Position numbers and translations under genes: made by a program
Notes under the pieces: generated by a model
What the model was told of the DNA's origin: nothing
Databases searched by the model: none
Seen by the model: only the letters and a program-made list of their open reading frames with translations
Shown here: positions 33,559-47,111 of the stretch, piece by piece
How the letters are laid out: each line of letters begins with the position of its first letter
How positions within the stretch are numbered: position 1 is the first letter of the stretch
DNA from: Przewalskia tangutica
Taxonomy: Eukaryota > Streptophyta > Magnoliopsida > Solanales > Solanaceae
Reading direction: 5' to 3'
Length of the DNA: 64,000 nt
Assembly (NCBI GenBank): GCA_029844215.1
Contig: CM056718.1
Coordinates: 165,281,396-165,345,395 of the forward strand

Positions 33559-36500
33559 TTATTTCACTATCTCTACGGGCATGTTGCAGACGATTATTGA
33601 ACTCGACGCCATGAAGATGGAAACTTGAAATAGGGTGCGTGATATATTCCAAGATAACAAAAAATTTCGTGTCGTCACTCTTAAGCAGGAATTTTCCCAT
33701 GTCAATAAGGAAGATTTTCCGAATGTCTTACCTATTGTAAAAGGCTGAAGAAATTGGCGAATCAACTCAAGAACGTTGGTGCGCCCATCACCAATGATCG
33801 TCTTGTTCTTCAAATGGTTACAGGCCTATCTGAGGCCTATAATAGTGTTGGGACACTCATTCGTCAAAGTAATTCACTCCTACCGTTCTAACAGGCCCAT
33901 TCCATGCTCACATTAGAAGAGGTCGACTTGGTTAAAAATACGACCACCAGAGCAAATTCCATCATGATGATGGCCACGGCAGTGGCGGTGGTCGGAGCAG
34001 TGGCGGACGTGGTGGAAGTGGTGGTGGGCGCAGCTGGGCGCAACCTTGGGCCAAGCGTCAGGTAAATTTGGGCGATGGCCCAATATCTTTCCATCCTTAT
34101 CCGACAAAGCGGGCGGTTTCTAAAATTTCCAGAGGCCTATTTTTCCGAATTCATAGGCCAAATAGCATGCTGAGCCTTGGCAGTAGGCTGACCTACTTGG
34201 GTCTCGGCCTCAGATGGCATTCACTGCTGCGGGCCCAACAACTGTCCCAACGTCCACATATATCGAGGTCGCGATGCATACACTTAAAATAAATCCCCCG
34301 GATGAAAATTGGTACATGGATACCGGAGCCACTTCTCATATGACATCCGCACAAGGTAATCTCTCATCTTATTTCAATTTGAACAATAATCGTGACATAA
34401 TTATTGGTAATGACAATCAATTCCAATTCGTGTTTATGGTCACACAAATTTTCCCCCTCCACATCCACCTCTTGTCCTTAAGAATGCCCTTTATGCCCCT
34501 CACTTAATTAAAAAATTGGTGTTTATCCAAAAATTCACGACTGATAATTGAGTTTCTGTTAACTTTGACTTTTTTGGATTTTCTGTGAAGAATTTCAAGA
34601 CGGGGATACCTCTAATGAGATGTAATAGTTAGGGAGAGCTTTACCCAATCACCACCACCACCATTTCCACGAGCCAAGTCACACCTTCAACATCTGCCGC
34701 TCTTGCTCCTTATTTGTGGCATGCACGTTTGGGTCATCTGGGGTCGTCTATTATTTCTTCTCTTAAAAATAATAATTTTATTGATTGTAAGAGTACGCGT
34801 AGTACTCATATTTGTCCTTTTTGTCCTCTAGGGAAACATGATATATTACCGTTTGTAGCCTCTACTTCTAGTACGACGATGCATTTTGATATTATTCATA
34901 GTGATTTATGCATCTCCCGTTTTGAGCTCTTTAGGCCATCGATATTATGTTTTATTTTTTGATGATTATTCTAATTTTTGTGGACTTTTCCTTTGTCTAA
35001 AAAGTTTCAAGTTTTTTTCACATTCTTAAAATTTAGAACTTTCATTTGTACCCAATTGGAACAGAAAATTAAAAATATTCAATGTGATAATGATAGGGAA
35101 TATGATAATGGGTCATTTCAGGAATTTTGTGATACTCATGACATATTTTTTTGGTTTTCTTGTCCTCATAAGTCCTCACAAAAAGGAAAGGCCGAAAGAA
35201 AATTTGTACCATTAATAATATTGTACGCACCTTACTAGCCCATGCTTCCTTACCTATGTTTTTTGGCATCATGCGTTACAAATGTCTATCTACCTCCTTA
35301 ACATACTCCATAGCAAAGGTTTATCATACCAATCACCCCTAAAAAATCTTTATAATAAGGATCCCTCATATTCCCATCTTAAGGTATTTGTGTGTTTGTG
35401 CTATCCGTTTTTCCTGTCTACCACAATTAACAAACTACAAGCTCATTCTACTACTTGTGTTTTTTTGGGTTATCTTTTTAATAATCATGATTACATATGT
35501 TTTGATTTATCCGCTAATAAAATCATAATTAGTCGCCATGTCATTTTTTATGAACCCAATTTCCATTTGCTAATTTGTCCAATTATGTGCCTACTAATTA
35601 CAATTTTTTGGATGATGGGCTCTTACCGTATATTCTCCAACGGTGGGAAAAACCTACCCGTGATCCAATTCCGCCAGCAAGCTCACTTTCTGTTGGCCCA
35701 CCTACTCTCGGGTCAGACTCATGTCTCGGTTTAGCCTCCGGTTTACGACCAGCATGCCCACTGCTTGCTGGCCTAATATCTCACATTACCGTAACAATGT
35801 CTCGTCTAGCAGGCCCACTGCCTGCTGTCTAATCCACTACCAGCCCACCCCCTACTCGAATCCCGTCAGATTCTATATCGAGTCAAAGGCCCATTACTCT
35901 TAGCCAATGGGATATTTTTAAATCAAAACATCATTTTAATCTTAATTCTATTGTCACTAAATCACCCCTACCACGTAACTCAATGTCTGCCCTTCATGAC
36001 CCGAATTGAAAAATGGATATGGATGATGAATATAATAATCTTATTTAAAATAAGACGTGGGAGTTGGTGCCCCATCCGCCTGGTGTCAATATTATTCATT
36101 CTATGTGGATTTTTACTCATAAAGACAATTCTAACGGTTCCTTTGAGAGGCATAAGACACGTCTTGTAGATGATGGTAAAACACAACAGTTTGACATGGA
36201 TTTTAGAGATATATTTAGTCCGGTGGTCAAACCGGAAACCATCCGCACTGTGCTTAGTTTGTCTCTCTCGAAAGCATGGCTCATTCATCAGCTGGATGTG
36301 GAAAATATTTCCTTACACGGTGATCTTAAGGAGACAATTTACATACATCAACACTTGGGTTTTAAGGACCCTAAGTATCCTCACCATGTTTGTTTACTGC
36401 AGAAGTCCTTGTACGGGCTTAAGTAGGCCCCACAAGCTTGGTATAAGAGGTTTACAGATTATGTGTCTACTATTTAGTTTTCACACAGTCAGTCTGATCA

Positions 36501-37465
36501 TTCTCTGTTCATATATCATTATGGTTCTTCTCTCGCATACATTATGTTATATGTGGATGATATAATTTTGACTGCCTCCTCTGATAACTTGCGCAAGTCT
36601 ATTATGTCCCTTCTCAGTTCATAATTTGCTATGAAAGACTTGGGGCCTTTAAGCTATTTTTTGGGCATAGTTGTCACTCGTCATATATGTGGTCTATTTT
36701 TATCCAGAAGAAGTATAGAGAGCTGACATGTCATCTTGTAAGTCCTCTTCCACTCCAGTTGATACCAAACTGAAGTTGGGTGCTACTTCTAGCACACCAT
36801 ATGAGGATCCCACCCACTATCGTAGTCTTCAATATCTTACTTTCACGAGACCAGATATTACTTATGCAGTTCAATAGGTGTGTTTATTTATGCATGATCC
36901 GCGGATCGAGCACATGCATGCTCTCAAACACATTATATGATACATACAGAGCACTCTTGATTATGGATTGCATTTATATCCATCAGCCATCTCTACTCTC
37001 GTGTCATATAAAGATGTTGATTGGGGTGATTGTCTAGATACCAGACGTTCAACGTCTGGTTATTGTATGGTTCTTGGTGATAATTTGGTCTCTTGGTCAG
37101 ATAAACGCCAGACTACTTTGTCGCGATCCAGCGCAGAGGCCGAATATCGAGGGGTAGCCAACGTGGTGTTTTGTTGATTGTGTAATCTCCTCTTAGAGCT
37201 TCATTTTTCTATTCGGAAAGCTACCTTAGTCTACTGCGATAATGTTAGTGCAATATATCTCTCGATAAATCATGTCCAGCATCAGCGCACTAAACATATA
37301 GAAATGAATATTCACTTTGTTCGCGAAAAGATAGTTCGTGGACAAGTATGTGTCTTGCATGTCCCATCACGTTATCAAATAGTTGACATATTTACTAATG
37401 GTCTTTCCTTAGTTTTGTTTGAGAATTTTAGGGACAGTCTCAGTGTACTACAATCGCCGCTATGA
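33559..37465 (+). pseudogene. Broken copia gag-pol
   Basis: Protease: NWYMDTGATSHMT at about 34303, where DTGA is the catalytic aspartate motif. Integrase zinc-binding head: LWHARLGHLGSS at 34711, then CPFCPLGKH. Integrase core: DIIHSDL at about 34890, and further on SSQKGKAERK. RT: WELVPHPPGVNIIHSMWIF at about 36058 and QLDVENISLHGDL (normally QMDVKNAFLHGDL). The catalytic YVDD is intact at 36550-36561. RNase H: SRSSAEAEYRGVANVV, then CDNVSAIYLS and KHIEMNIHFVREK. Stops and frameshifts separate nearly every domain, so no polyprotein can be made. Confidence 0.88.
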
Positions 37466-37474
37466 CTGTGGGGG

Positions 37475-37716
37475 TGTGACAAAAGTCGTGATATATACGG
37501 ACAAAGTCGTGTATATCAAAGGAACGAATTGTGTATATTAAACTTATCATAATTGTAGAATTCTTGTACAAGTGTAATTATGATATTAGTCTTGTATTAG
37601 GGAAAACTATTAGAATTATAGTAGGAACGGGTAAATTTATTTTTCATATTTAGATATTGTATATTTATATATATACCTCTCATTAATGAAAATAATCAAA
37701 GAGATTATTTCTTTCA
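37475..37716 (+). mobile_element. 3' LTR of the truncated copia
   Basis: 242 bp beginning TGTGACAAAAGTCG and ending TTCTTTCA, with a TATA-like stretch TATATTTATATATATACC near 37660. Confidence 0.85.
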
Positions 37717-38374
37717 GTTCGAATTAAGACATAATTCAGTTGAACAACTAAATACATCATAAAGTGTTCATATTAGATACATGATTCATATATTTGAAAA
37801 GTTTATGCACGTGTTTATAAGTGTTCATTACGTAGTTAAGTTAATCACATTAAAATATAATTTCTTCTTTAATGAAGTAATACATATCAAAATCAAAGAA
37901 TGTGACTGAGGTTTTACAACTTATTGAGATTAATGCGTATAACTCGTATATTCCAATTTTCAAGTGGTTTAACTTATTTACTTAATAGATAAATATTTTT
38001 AAATTTTTTGAGTTGAAGATTTCTAATATGAATACTTTATTAATTGAAACATGTTTGTATTGTACCTTCTTTTCTCCTTTTAAATTAATGGAAATCCGTA
38101 AGCAATCAAAGAAGGTAGGTAGAGTAGTATCGTCCGCTAGTGTTGCCTTTGGTGGTGGGAAGAAGGGCTGAGATCTGCTTCAATTCAATCTCTCCTATAT
38201 CTGTCTTTCTCACATATATACGCTTCCGCATATTATATTTACTATCTTCTGGAATATTCTTTTTCTTTTTATGAATTGATTAGGCGGCGGTAAAAGTCAT
38301 TAAAGTTGATTAATTATTCTTTAAGGTAATATTTGATATGTCTCATTGTTATGTTGGCTGTCTGGGAATTTCAG
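37717..38374. other. Intergenic / possible promoter region
   Basis: AT-rich sequence. From about 38100 the composition changes (GGTAGGTAGAGTAGTATCG ... CTTCAATTCAATCTCTCC) and looks like a plant 5' leader. It ends in an acceptor-like GGGAATTTCAG. Confidence 0.35.
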
Positions 38375-38456
38375 ATTGCAACCCAAGGTCTTGAGAAATA
38401 ACGATTGCGATTTGATTTGGCTATTCGTCTGTTCTGCACTAACAAGAATCAGTCAG
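38375..38456 (+). other. Exon-like segment flanked by splice-site-like sequences
   Basis: 82 bases lie between TTTCAG (acceptor-like, ends 38374) and CAG|GTATTTG (donor-like, 38457). It contains stops in the frames checked, so if real it would be a 5'-UTR exon. The only plus-strand gene downstream that could use it is the carrier at 60244, over 21 kb away. Weak evidence. Confidence 0.25.
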
Positions 38457-38559
38457 GTATTTGCCTTTGTTTCTCAAGTGAATTATATGAATTTGTCTTA
38501 CTATTTCTGAAATTCTTATTTTGGAGAAATTATGTTAATGTTTGTGAGGTTAAGTTTGT

Positions 38560-39149
38560 GTTTGATCAATTAATTTAAAAAATACTTCTGAGCAGCAATT
38601 AGTGTTTGATCAAATCTTAAAAAAATGCTTATAAGCTATTTTTCTAAAAGTACTTTTTTAAAAAGTGTTTATGCGCAAAAGCTATTTTTTTTAAGCTTAT
38701 GAAAAACTGTTTCTGGTACTCCTCAAAAACAATTATTTTCTCTAGAAATCTTGGTTAAATAAACAATTTTTGAGAAAAATAAGCATTTTTGTAGAAAAAT
38801 AAGCTTGACTGAATAGGCTTAGCCTGCTTGGTCGACCTTCTAAAATTAACTTATTTTGAAAAGTGTTTTTCGAAAAAATATTTTTGATGAGAAGTAATTT
38901 GTGTTCGACCAATTAATTTAAAAAACACTTTTGAACATCAATTAATGTTTGACTAAGCTTTTAAAAAATATTTATAAATATATTTTTTCAAAAGCACTTT
39001 TCAAAAAAGTGCTCATAGGCAAACAACTTCTGAAAAATAGTTTTTGCTATTTCTAAAAACTTAGTCAAACATCTCACTTTAATTAAATAAGTATTTTTTG
39101 CGAAAAATAAACACTTTTGAAGGAAAGTAAGCCTGGCCAAACAGGCTAT
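38560..39149. mobile_element. Two adjacent foldback MITEs
   Basis: The second copy (about 38819-39149) has inverted ends TAGCCTGCTTGGTCGACC and, inverted, TAGCCTGTTTGGCCAGGC. The first (about 38560-38820) lacks a clear left end and its right end abuts the second. Both contain the CAAAAGCTATTTTT/AAAAGTGTTT motifs seen at 22855-23276. Confidence 0.65.
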
Positions 39150-39363
39150 TAGTAAAGGTATTAGATTCTAAACCTATGGTTAGGTATAATCTATTGTAAG
39201 CAAGCAGCCTTTTCTATTGAAAATAATTTTCTTTTACTCTTCCTACGTACAAATTTTCTTCATCATCTCACCCCTACTCATAAAACTCAAGCTTTGGGGC
39301 ATTCCTCTCAATTTTCACTTCTTAATAATCATGAAGCAAAAATTTTAGAAATATTCTCAAAGA

Positions 39364-40131
39364 TAGGGGTGAACAAAAATCGGTCCGGACCAAAAAAATG
39401 GACCAGGACGAAATTTCAGTCGATCTTGATCCTTTGAAATATAAGTTTCGGTTTTGTCAGATGCAGTCGGTCGTCGGACCGATTTTTTTATTTTTATAAT
39501 ATATATAATTTATATAATTCCTAATATATATAATATATATAATTTCTAATATATATTGAATTATATAATTCCTAATATATATAATTCCTAATTTTCTAAA
39601 TTCCTAATATATAATATATATATAATTCCGGGTCGGGTTCCGGGGCCCGTTTTGTTTTTTAAAATTGAATTTTCAATACTGAAATTGACATTCTCGGACA
39701 CATTACCACAAAAATTTTACGTTGAAATCTATTGTACATCGCGAGATATTTAGATTTCAAAAGGAGAAAAACGTAACGATTTGGGGAAAAAGTGAAATTG
39801 AGGGGCAAGATGGACGTTTTTGGAGAAATCGGCTGAAGAAAACGGACTTGGATGGCTTCGTCTCGAAAAAATACGCGAAATAAAAAAAAAATTAGATCAA
39901 ACGGACGTCCGAGCGCAAAGTTATGACCATTTAAAGTTTCACTAATTTACAACTTATATTTGATATGTCAATCGTCCCGGGTGGGGGGACTGGGGATTCG
40001 GTCGATGGGCGGACCAGGACGAAAATGACCCGGACCGGACCGAGAAATTTGGTCCGATCTTCGGTCCAAGTAATTGAGATTCTCGGTCTTCGGTCCGGTC
40101 CGATCCGGTTTTAACCTTTTGTGCACCCCTA
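39364..40131. mobile_element. Non-autonomous hAT-type element with perfect 8-bp duplication
   Basis: Ends TAGGGGTGAACAAAA and, inverted, TAGGGGTGCACAAAA. CTCAAAGA occurs at 39356-39363 and again at 40132-40139. Subterminal parts are rich in GGTCCGGTCCG/CGGACCGG motifs. The centre (39495-39640) is a run of TATATAATTCCTAATATA repeats, and the rest has no transposase. Length is 768 bp. Confidence 0.9.
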
Positions 40132-40324
40132 CTCAAAGATGCATATCAGAAGAAAACACAGAGAATTTATGATAATCTTTTCTCGCCTTTTAATGTTAGA
40201 CAAGTCTTTGGTGCAAAAGTATCATCAGGTTTAATACCTTACTGATACTGTTAAAAGTTGCAAATTAGACAAGAATTTCATTAGAACTAACTCGGTTATG
40301 GATTTGGTTCCAGCGGCTTGGACA

Positions 40325-40406
40325 TTTTTGTTACCACCTCCTGGTGTCAGTAAAATTTGTATTAGCAAAACAATCACAAACTACTTATATCAACAGTAAA
40401 ATAGAC
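40325..40406 (+). repeat. Flank repeat, left copy (outside the copia 5' LTR)
   Basis: About 82 bases including ACCACCTCCTGGTGTCAG and ACAATCACAAACTACTTATA, repeated at 59973-60056 just outside the 3' LTR with a few differences. Here it is part of a 33-codon frame starting at 40298. The other copy has lost one T and the frame. Confidence 0.9.
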
Positions 40407-40408
40407 AC

Positions 40409-40584
40409 CGACAGAATATTGTCATATCATTGTATATCTTTTATATTTATGGTTAGTTAATATTTTAATTGTAATTAGTCAAATTAGTTACTAAGTTTGT
40501 AGCCTAACTTGTAGCTTTGTCAATATGTACTGCTATATATTATACACAATAATGAATGAAAATGCGGGAAACATATTTTTTTTA
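40409..40584 (+). mobile_element. 5' LTR of the nested copia
   Basis: The first bases are CGACAGAATATTG where the 3' LTR has TGATAGAATATTG, so the TG end has mutated. It ends TTTTTTTTA directly before the primer site. Confidence 0.88.
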
Positions 40585-40594
40585 TGGTATCAGA
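40585..40594 (+). other. Primer-binding site (initiator tRNA-Met)
   Basis: TGGTATCAGA is complementary to the 3' end of initiator tRNA-Met, the usual copia primer, with no spacer after the LTR. Confidence 0.88.
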
Positions 40595-40697
40595 CAAAAC
40601 CTAATCCTAAACCCTCAGTCATCGGCCTCCTCTCCTCTGTCGCCGCCACCTTCCTATCTTCTTCTTTTTCTCGCCAACCCTTTTCTCCCCCTCTTCA

Positions 40698-41780
40698 ATG
40701 GCTGAACAAACTAAATTCCATCATGCTCATGCCGTTAATAACATCAAGATCTATTTCCCATAACTCTTGAGATAGAAAAAGTTCAGTATTCATCTTGGAC
40801 GGAATTGTTTAAGATTCATTGTCGTGTGTACAAAGTCATCGATCACATCATCCCTCCTAAACCCAAGCCAATCGACAAAAACATGGAGCAACATGATGTT
40901 TTTGATGAAAAACTTTGGTCATGATTAGATGCAGTTGTTCTACAATGAATCTACGGCACAATCTCGAACGATCTCTTGCATACCATCATCGAAACCGACG
41001 CTATTGCACGACACACTTGGGAGAGATTAGAGAGTATTTTTCATGACAACAAGACTCAACGTGCCATGTATTTAGAAAATTAATTTAAGGACATTCAACA
41101 TGGCGATTTTTCAAATGCATCGGCCTATTGTCAAGAACTTAAATGATTGGCGACCAACACTCCAACGTCGGTGCATCGGTTACAAATCAAAGGTTGGTCA
41201 TGCAACTAATTGTGGGTTTGAATGAAAATTATGATGTTGTTGCTACAATCCTCCAACAAAGCACCCCATTACCTCCGTTCTATGAGGCCCATTCGAGACT
41301 TATCCTTGAGAAAACTCGATAAGCCAGGCGGGCAACGGCTAATTCTAGCATCGCCGACACAACCCTCCTTACCACAAGCGGTTCACCTGTCGATGAAAGG
41401 GGCTCGGGTTACGGTCTGCAACGATCCAAAACGAGGTCAACATATTCGGAATAACAACAAAGGCAAAAATTCCAGCAAAAGCTGCAGTGGCCGCGGTGGC
41501 AGCAACAACAGTGGCGGAAGGGGACAGCCACCGCCGACCAGCAACCACCCACAGCGGCAGCAACCTCCGCTGTGGGATGTGTACCCCACCATGGGCAACA
41601 TGGGGACAACAACAGTGGGTTGTTCCACCTTGCCCCTATCTGACGTCCTCATGGGCCCGACCTCCGGATCGACAACCCCATCCCAGAATTCTCGGGATGC
41701 GTCCACAATAAGCATACAATGCACATGCTTCTCCTTCATCAACCTATGCACTAACGAATATTGAGGAGGCAATGCACACG
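40698..41780 (+). pseudogene. copia gag, frameshifted
   Basis: ATG at 40698 gives residues like EQTKFHHAHAVNNIK before a stop. Similarity continues in shifted frames (SSWTELFKIHCRVYKVIDHI near 40795; TIIETDAIARHTWERL near 40985). The later part (41222-41764) is open but partly out of frame. It encodes the Gly/Ser/Gln/Asn-rich tail in place of a clean zinc knuckle. Confidence 0.8.
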
Positions 41781-41794
41781 ATGTCTCTCAACGT

Positions 41795-42306
41795 TTCGAA
41801 TGAAAATTGGTACATGGATACCGGTGCAACATCTCATATGACGGAATCTCAAGGTAGTCTCTCGTCTTATTTCAATATGAGCAATTTAAACCGTAATATT
41901 ATTGTTGGTAGTTGACAAGAAATTCTCATTCGAGGTTATGGACAATTATTTATCTCCCCTTCACATCTCTATTACCTTTAAAAAATATCCTCCATGCCCC
42001 CAAAACTTATCAAAAATTTGATCTTTGTACGTCGTTTCACAACTGACAATAATATTTCTCTTGAATTTGATCCTTTTGTTTTTTATGAAGGATCTTCAGA
42101 CAGGGATGCGAATAATGAGACGTGATAACACCGGGGATCTTTATCCTATCACCACCACCATCAGCTATCTAGCCTCCTCTCCATCAACCTTTGTAGCTAA
42201 TTCGTCTGTTCTATGACATAATAGATTAGGACATCCGGGAGACTCTGTTTTACGCTCCCTTAGCAAAAATAAGTTTATTGATTGCAAACATTTTTCTTGT
42301 CCTCAT
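41795..42306 (+). pseudogene. copia protease and start of integrase, interrupted
   Basis: NENWYMDTGATSHMTESQGS (about 41800) is the protease with its DTGA motif. Further on HNRLGHPGDSVLRSLSKNKF (about 42215) is the integrase zinc-binding head. The frame is cut at CCTCAT (42306) by the nested LTR element and resumes at 57962. Confidence 0.85.
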
Positions 42307-45300
42307 TGTCGCGCCCTTTTTCGACCGCGGCATTTATTTTCTAAACTCCTGCTCAAATAAAAGGTTAGAAAATAAAAATAAAAGCTAAAATGTTTTAAAA
42401 GAATGCTGAAATATAAAAGAAAGTGCTAGGGATGCAAAAGTGCTAAAGGGTTGCTAGAATGCTAAGGGTTCGCGGAGTCGCCACCTAATTAATTGGGTGA
42501 ATTAGGACACCTAAATGTCAACTAGGTTAAAGTCAACACTAACTCCATTTTTATGGTCTGCTAAACTTAATGAGATTCCGGGTAAGGGTTCTTTATTAAT
42601 CTAGAGGGAAGGGGTTAGGCACCCTCTAAGATCCGCTAACTTGCGGTTGTCCTGCCAAACCTAGGGTAATCATTATGTTTTAAAAATGCAAAGTAAAAGA
42701 TCTTCCTACTTAATAAAATGCTAAAAATGTTAAAATGTTAAAAAGGTGTTAAAATATAAAAAGGCCAAAAGGTGTTATAAATAAATAAAAGAGTCAAATG
42801 CTAAATGTTTAAAAGTGCTTAAAATACTAAAGGTTGCTAAAAGGTATTAAATGATAGAAGGGTGCTAAAGGTGCTAAGAGGTGCTTAAAAGTGTTAAATG
42901 CTAAAGTCTTTGAATAATTAATAAAATGTTAGGAAATAAATGCTAGCATGTTAAAATGTTTAAAAGGTGCTTAAAGTATTGAAAGGGCAAAAGGTGCTAT
43001 ATGCTAAAGTACAAAGAATGCTAGGAAGGTGCTAAAATGTTACTAAAGTTTAAAGAGGGCTAAGAATGCAAAGCTGTTAAGATGCTAGAAAGTGCTAAAT
43101 GCTAAAGTGCTTTATAGACTAATTATATGCTCATGCTAGCTAAATTAATCTGCTAACTGCGTACAATATTATATAAGAGATGCTTTAAGATGATTTTTGA
43201 GAGTTTAGGAAGAAATGCATTATGAATTTTAATAAAATGTTGGTTTTATAATGCAAGTTAAATCATTTTGGCAAAAATTAGACATGCGTGACAATCTTAA
43301 AAGGCAAGTAAATTAAGCGATGAACTTTAAATTACCTTACACATATATGTTTAAAGGCTAATTATTCTAGATATCTATTAATTACAAAGTTATAAATTAC
43401 AATAACAAATAAAGTAAGATAAGGATGAGATGAGAGAATGAGGATTAGGCGGATGACCCGTCTATTTGTTTTTCTAGGAGTTAGAAGAGGGAATGCGAAT
43501 GCGGATGCAGGTCGCCATTTGAAATGGCTTGTGATGAGTTTCGCCGGGAGACTCTTTATTTTGCTCCGATGCGTGCCATGTAAAAATAAAGAAAGATAAG
43601 GATTAGTATAAGCCCAAATAATAGTTGATACAAGTAGATAAAATGCCCATACAATATGGAGATATGACTGCCACATTAACAAATTGACTTTAGCAAATTA
43701 ACAAAACTGATTTCAGAGATACATATGCCTTTGTTTTGACGATAAATCTCATTATCACGGTTTAACAGGAAGTTATTGAGATGCGCATCGAAGTGCGGTA
43801 TATGCGAAAGCGCACCAAATTTCGACCGTTATACATATCCAACACACACATAAGATTGAAATCAGAAAGACAAGCATTTTTATTTCAAGTGATAGGCAAG
43901 TATCAATAGGAAGTGATTGAAGTCATTTTGTCAAGTAAACAAATGGTAATTGCGGGGACATATTTTTATATGACACGAATACGGACATAGTTGGATAGGG
44001 CAATAGATATTTCTTTTAGTCGGTGTCTATTTTCAGTTTCTATTCAATTTTAGACACACACAAGACTATCGTATGGTATCGTATACGCTACATGAAACAA
44101 GATCATAATTGAAGGTGCACAAGTTGGTTTAAACAAATGTCCTCTGTAAGACAGATTCCATCTAGGCAAAACAACAAGCAGCGAGGATGTATAATAGCTT
44201 AGAAGGTTACATATTTTCAAGGCAACTTGGCATTTAGACAATGACTTGCTGGCGAGAATATATGTCTAGTAGAATGGCGGTGACCACACGTGAAATGGTT
44301 TTAAATGCATGACCGCTTCAAACGTAATGCTATGCATGTATACTCCCATTTAAACTATGCATTAAGAACAAGATACCCTTAAACAGATAGAGTAAGCATA
44401 TAACTAGCCTAATGGATATATAAGACAGATAGATATGGGCGAATGACCAACTTCTGACAACCGCTTTAAGCCTATATAACCACCATAAGCTGCGGATTGC
44501 GTACACGTCATATAATGCTAGATCTGACCATAATATGATATGAGAGCAGGATCGTGAAACTAACCTACATCATGCGATTCTTGGTGATACATATCACAAT
44601 CCATTTAAACATGTACTAGATCATTTTAAACAAAACTTTAGCTCTTCATTATTTTACGTAGACATGGATATAGCTTCAGTTACAGGTTTTAGCTAGTCCT
44701 TCATTCCAGCTATCTATATATAATATTTGTCTAAAACATACAAATTATCACATATGAATTTTAACACCAAATGACTGGAGCAAATATATTTAGATCATAT
44801 TGATTTATTCAAGAGAATTGACCTAATTTAGCCATTTATAAACAATGCGAATAACTATTTGAATTTACATGATTCTATGGGCACAGAAAGTAAAAGAAAG
44901 ACTGAGAAGAGCTTGAATTTACCTTCTCCGGACAGCGACCCGGGGCAGCGTATCAAGTCGTCGGTCCAATCGACGGGTTTTGGATTTGCGATGCGAATGA
45001 AAGGGCGAGGTTTGTTCTTTGGTTTCTTGGGAAAAGAAAGGGTTCTTAAGCGCTGCTAAGGGTGTTCGGTGTGAGGAAGGTGCTACCTCATTGAGCTCTC
45101 TGATCTCTCCTCGTGCTCGCCTGCTCTGCTTTGTCATGTCGATGCTATCGGTTCCTAGCTGCTTTGAAGGTGTAAAATGATTGCTATCTCACTCTCCTTC
45201 ATCGATGCCCTAAATTGCTATGTGGTTGCCCCCGACTCCGCTCTGAATCTCCTCTCCTATGCTCTGCCGTGCTTATATAGCCCCCATTTTGGTTCCATAT

Positions 45301-46320
45301 TAGGTAAGGTTTAATACCATTTAATGCGAAATCTTGGTATTAATCTCAGTAGTTAAGGGACGATTTTGTGCGATATTGGCTGCCTATTTTGGATTGATTT
45401 GCTACTGATTTTGTGGATTCGAATGGGTTCTGATTTGAAGGGATTTGGTTCGGTTATGGTAAGGAAATCGTTCGAGAAGGTGCATGGGTAAGGAAAGGCG
45501 CTGGAGTGCGTGGGAAAAGGAAGCCGGATTCTCGAGAAATCGGCGGCGGCGAATGAAGTTTTCTAGTGCGTTCGTTGTTTTGTCGACGGGGAAGGGCGAT
45601 GTGAAGGTAAAGGAAAGTTGAAATTCTGGCTTTTAGGCGTGGGCTTTAGGAAATAAAGAAGAAGTGGGCTTGGGCTTGCGGTCGACTGGTCGTGGGTATT
45701 GGTGTGTAATAGATGGGGCGAATTAAAATTTGGGTAGTTAGTACTTAATTAGGTATTGGGTATTAATTCTAGGTATTAGTGTTATAATTAATTAATTAAC
45801 AAATGTGATTAAATTAATTAGGTGCTTTATTATAATTATCTAGGTGCTACATTAGTCTAATTATTTAGGTGCTAAATTAGTCTAATTATTTAGGTGCTAA
45901 ATTAGTCTAATTTGAGTTATAAAACTATTACGATAATAAATGCGCATATTATTTAATTAGTGCTCAATATTTATACGCGATAGTTATTAAAATTGATTTT
46001 AAATTACAAATGATTATGAAATTCTCTTGTGTATTAATAAGCGGCTATGCTACGCGACACGGCGTCGTTGCTAAATTATTTATTTTATTTATTTATTATT
46101 AATTAAGAATCTGCGGGCTTGAAATCAATTAACGGACGCGAGACTCTAAGTGCTTGAAACTCTACGTGAGATGCGATGCCATTATTAAATTGTTTATTTG
46201 TGCTTGTATTAATGTTTTATTGTTGTATTTTATTATAAAAATCCTAAAAAATTATTTTACAAAATTAGTCTAATTTTATGGTTAATGGCTGGACGGGAGG
46301 GTCAAAATTGGGTGTCAACA
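42307..46320 (+). mobile_element. 5' LTR of the LARD-like element
   Basis: 4014 bp, TG...CA. The first 1 kb is made of short phrases GTGCTAAA / TGTTAAAA repeated many times, giving a low-complexity look. The block AGGGTTCTTTATTAATCTAG to CTAACTTGCGGTTGTCC is shared with element A. No gene is present; open frames at 43362-43682, 44050-44241, 44859-45059 and 44919-45137 have no domain. Confidence 0.92.
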
Positions 46321-47111
46321 GCTGTCCCTCTTTGTATGGAGATGATGGAAGAATCTTCGGACAAAGCGTTGACTCATGTAATTTTGTCTCGATCTTGAAA
46401 TTGCAAAAATGTTGGGCGGTAGACAAGGTGTATGCAAAAATCAAATCATCCCGATGTCGAGTTATGGCGACCTTTGGGTTACCATGGTCGAAACACGGCG
46501 GGCTAATGCGGACTCAGGCTGTCCCGATGTCGAGTTATGGCGACATTTGAGTTACCGTGGTCAAAACACGGCGGGCTAACAGCGGACTTAAAGCGTCGAT
46601 GTCGAGTTATGATGACAACGGCTAGGAATCTAAAGTAAAAAATAAAAATAAGCGGCGAACACAGGGTGTACGGTTATGGCTTATGGTCTTTGGGTTCTAT
46701 GGTGATGTGGGCGAGTGGACCAGCGGCAGGCTTACGCGTCGTTGGGAAGGTTGGCCACAGATTGCCGGTTATTGTAGAGAAAATCCACGTTGTGCTCACG
46801 CTCGCGTGCTAAGACTTGGACAAGCGGTTAGTGCATAGCGTTAAGGCAAAATGATGATGCATAATTTTAAAGTAATGCTGTGAGTAGAAAAGGTTATCTG
46901 CAAAAATATGATGCTGCTTTGTGTTGATGCGATCTGCAAATCTTTGTGATTTCGCCGCACGCGGACGTGTTGCGATTGTGAATGCGGATACGTTGTCCTT
47001 GCTGCAATTGCCCCTGTAGACTAAAGCTCAAGAAAGAGTTAGTGCATAACTACTAAGACAGAATAATATATGAGAAAAATGCAATTTTGAGAACAGAGAA
47101 ATCGTTCCTGC
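46321..47111 (+). mobile_element. LARD interior, left part
   Basis: Non-coding. The phrase ATGTCGAGTTATGGCGACCTTT occurs in three near copies (about 46454, 46533 and 46599), each followed by a ...AACACGGCGGGCTAA phrase in the first two, a short tandem repeat of about 80 bp. The end near 47020 (CCTGTAGACTAAAGCTCAAG) recurs at 51550. Confidence 0.75.

Larger units (their letters stand above)
33479..37716 (+). mobile_element. 5'-truncated, degenerate Ty1/copia element with 3' LTR
   Basis: Domains appear in copia order: gag (33480-34000), glycine/histidine-rich gag tail (33950-34060), protease (about 34300), integrase (34700-35230), reverse transcriptase (36060-36720), RNase H (37020-37460), 3' LTR (37475-37716). 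The 5' LTR, primer site and gag start are missing. The LTR starts TGTGACAAAAGTCG after a short GTGGGGG purine tract and ends TTTCTTTCA. It resembles the fragment at 21319. Confidence 0.9.
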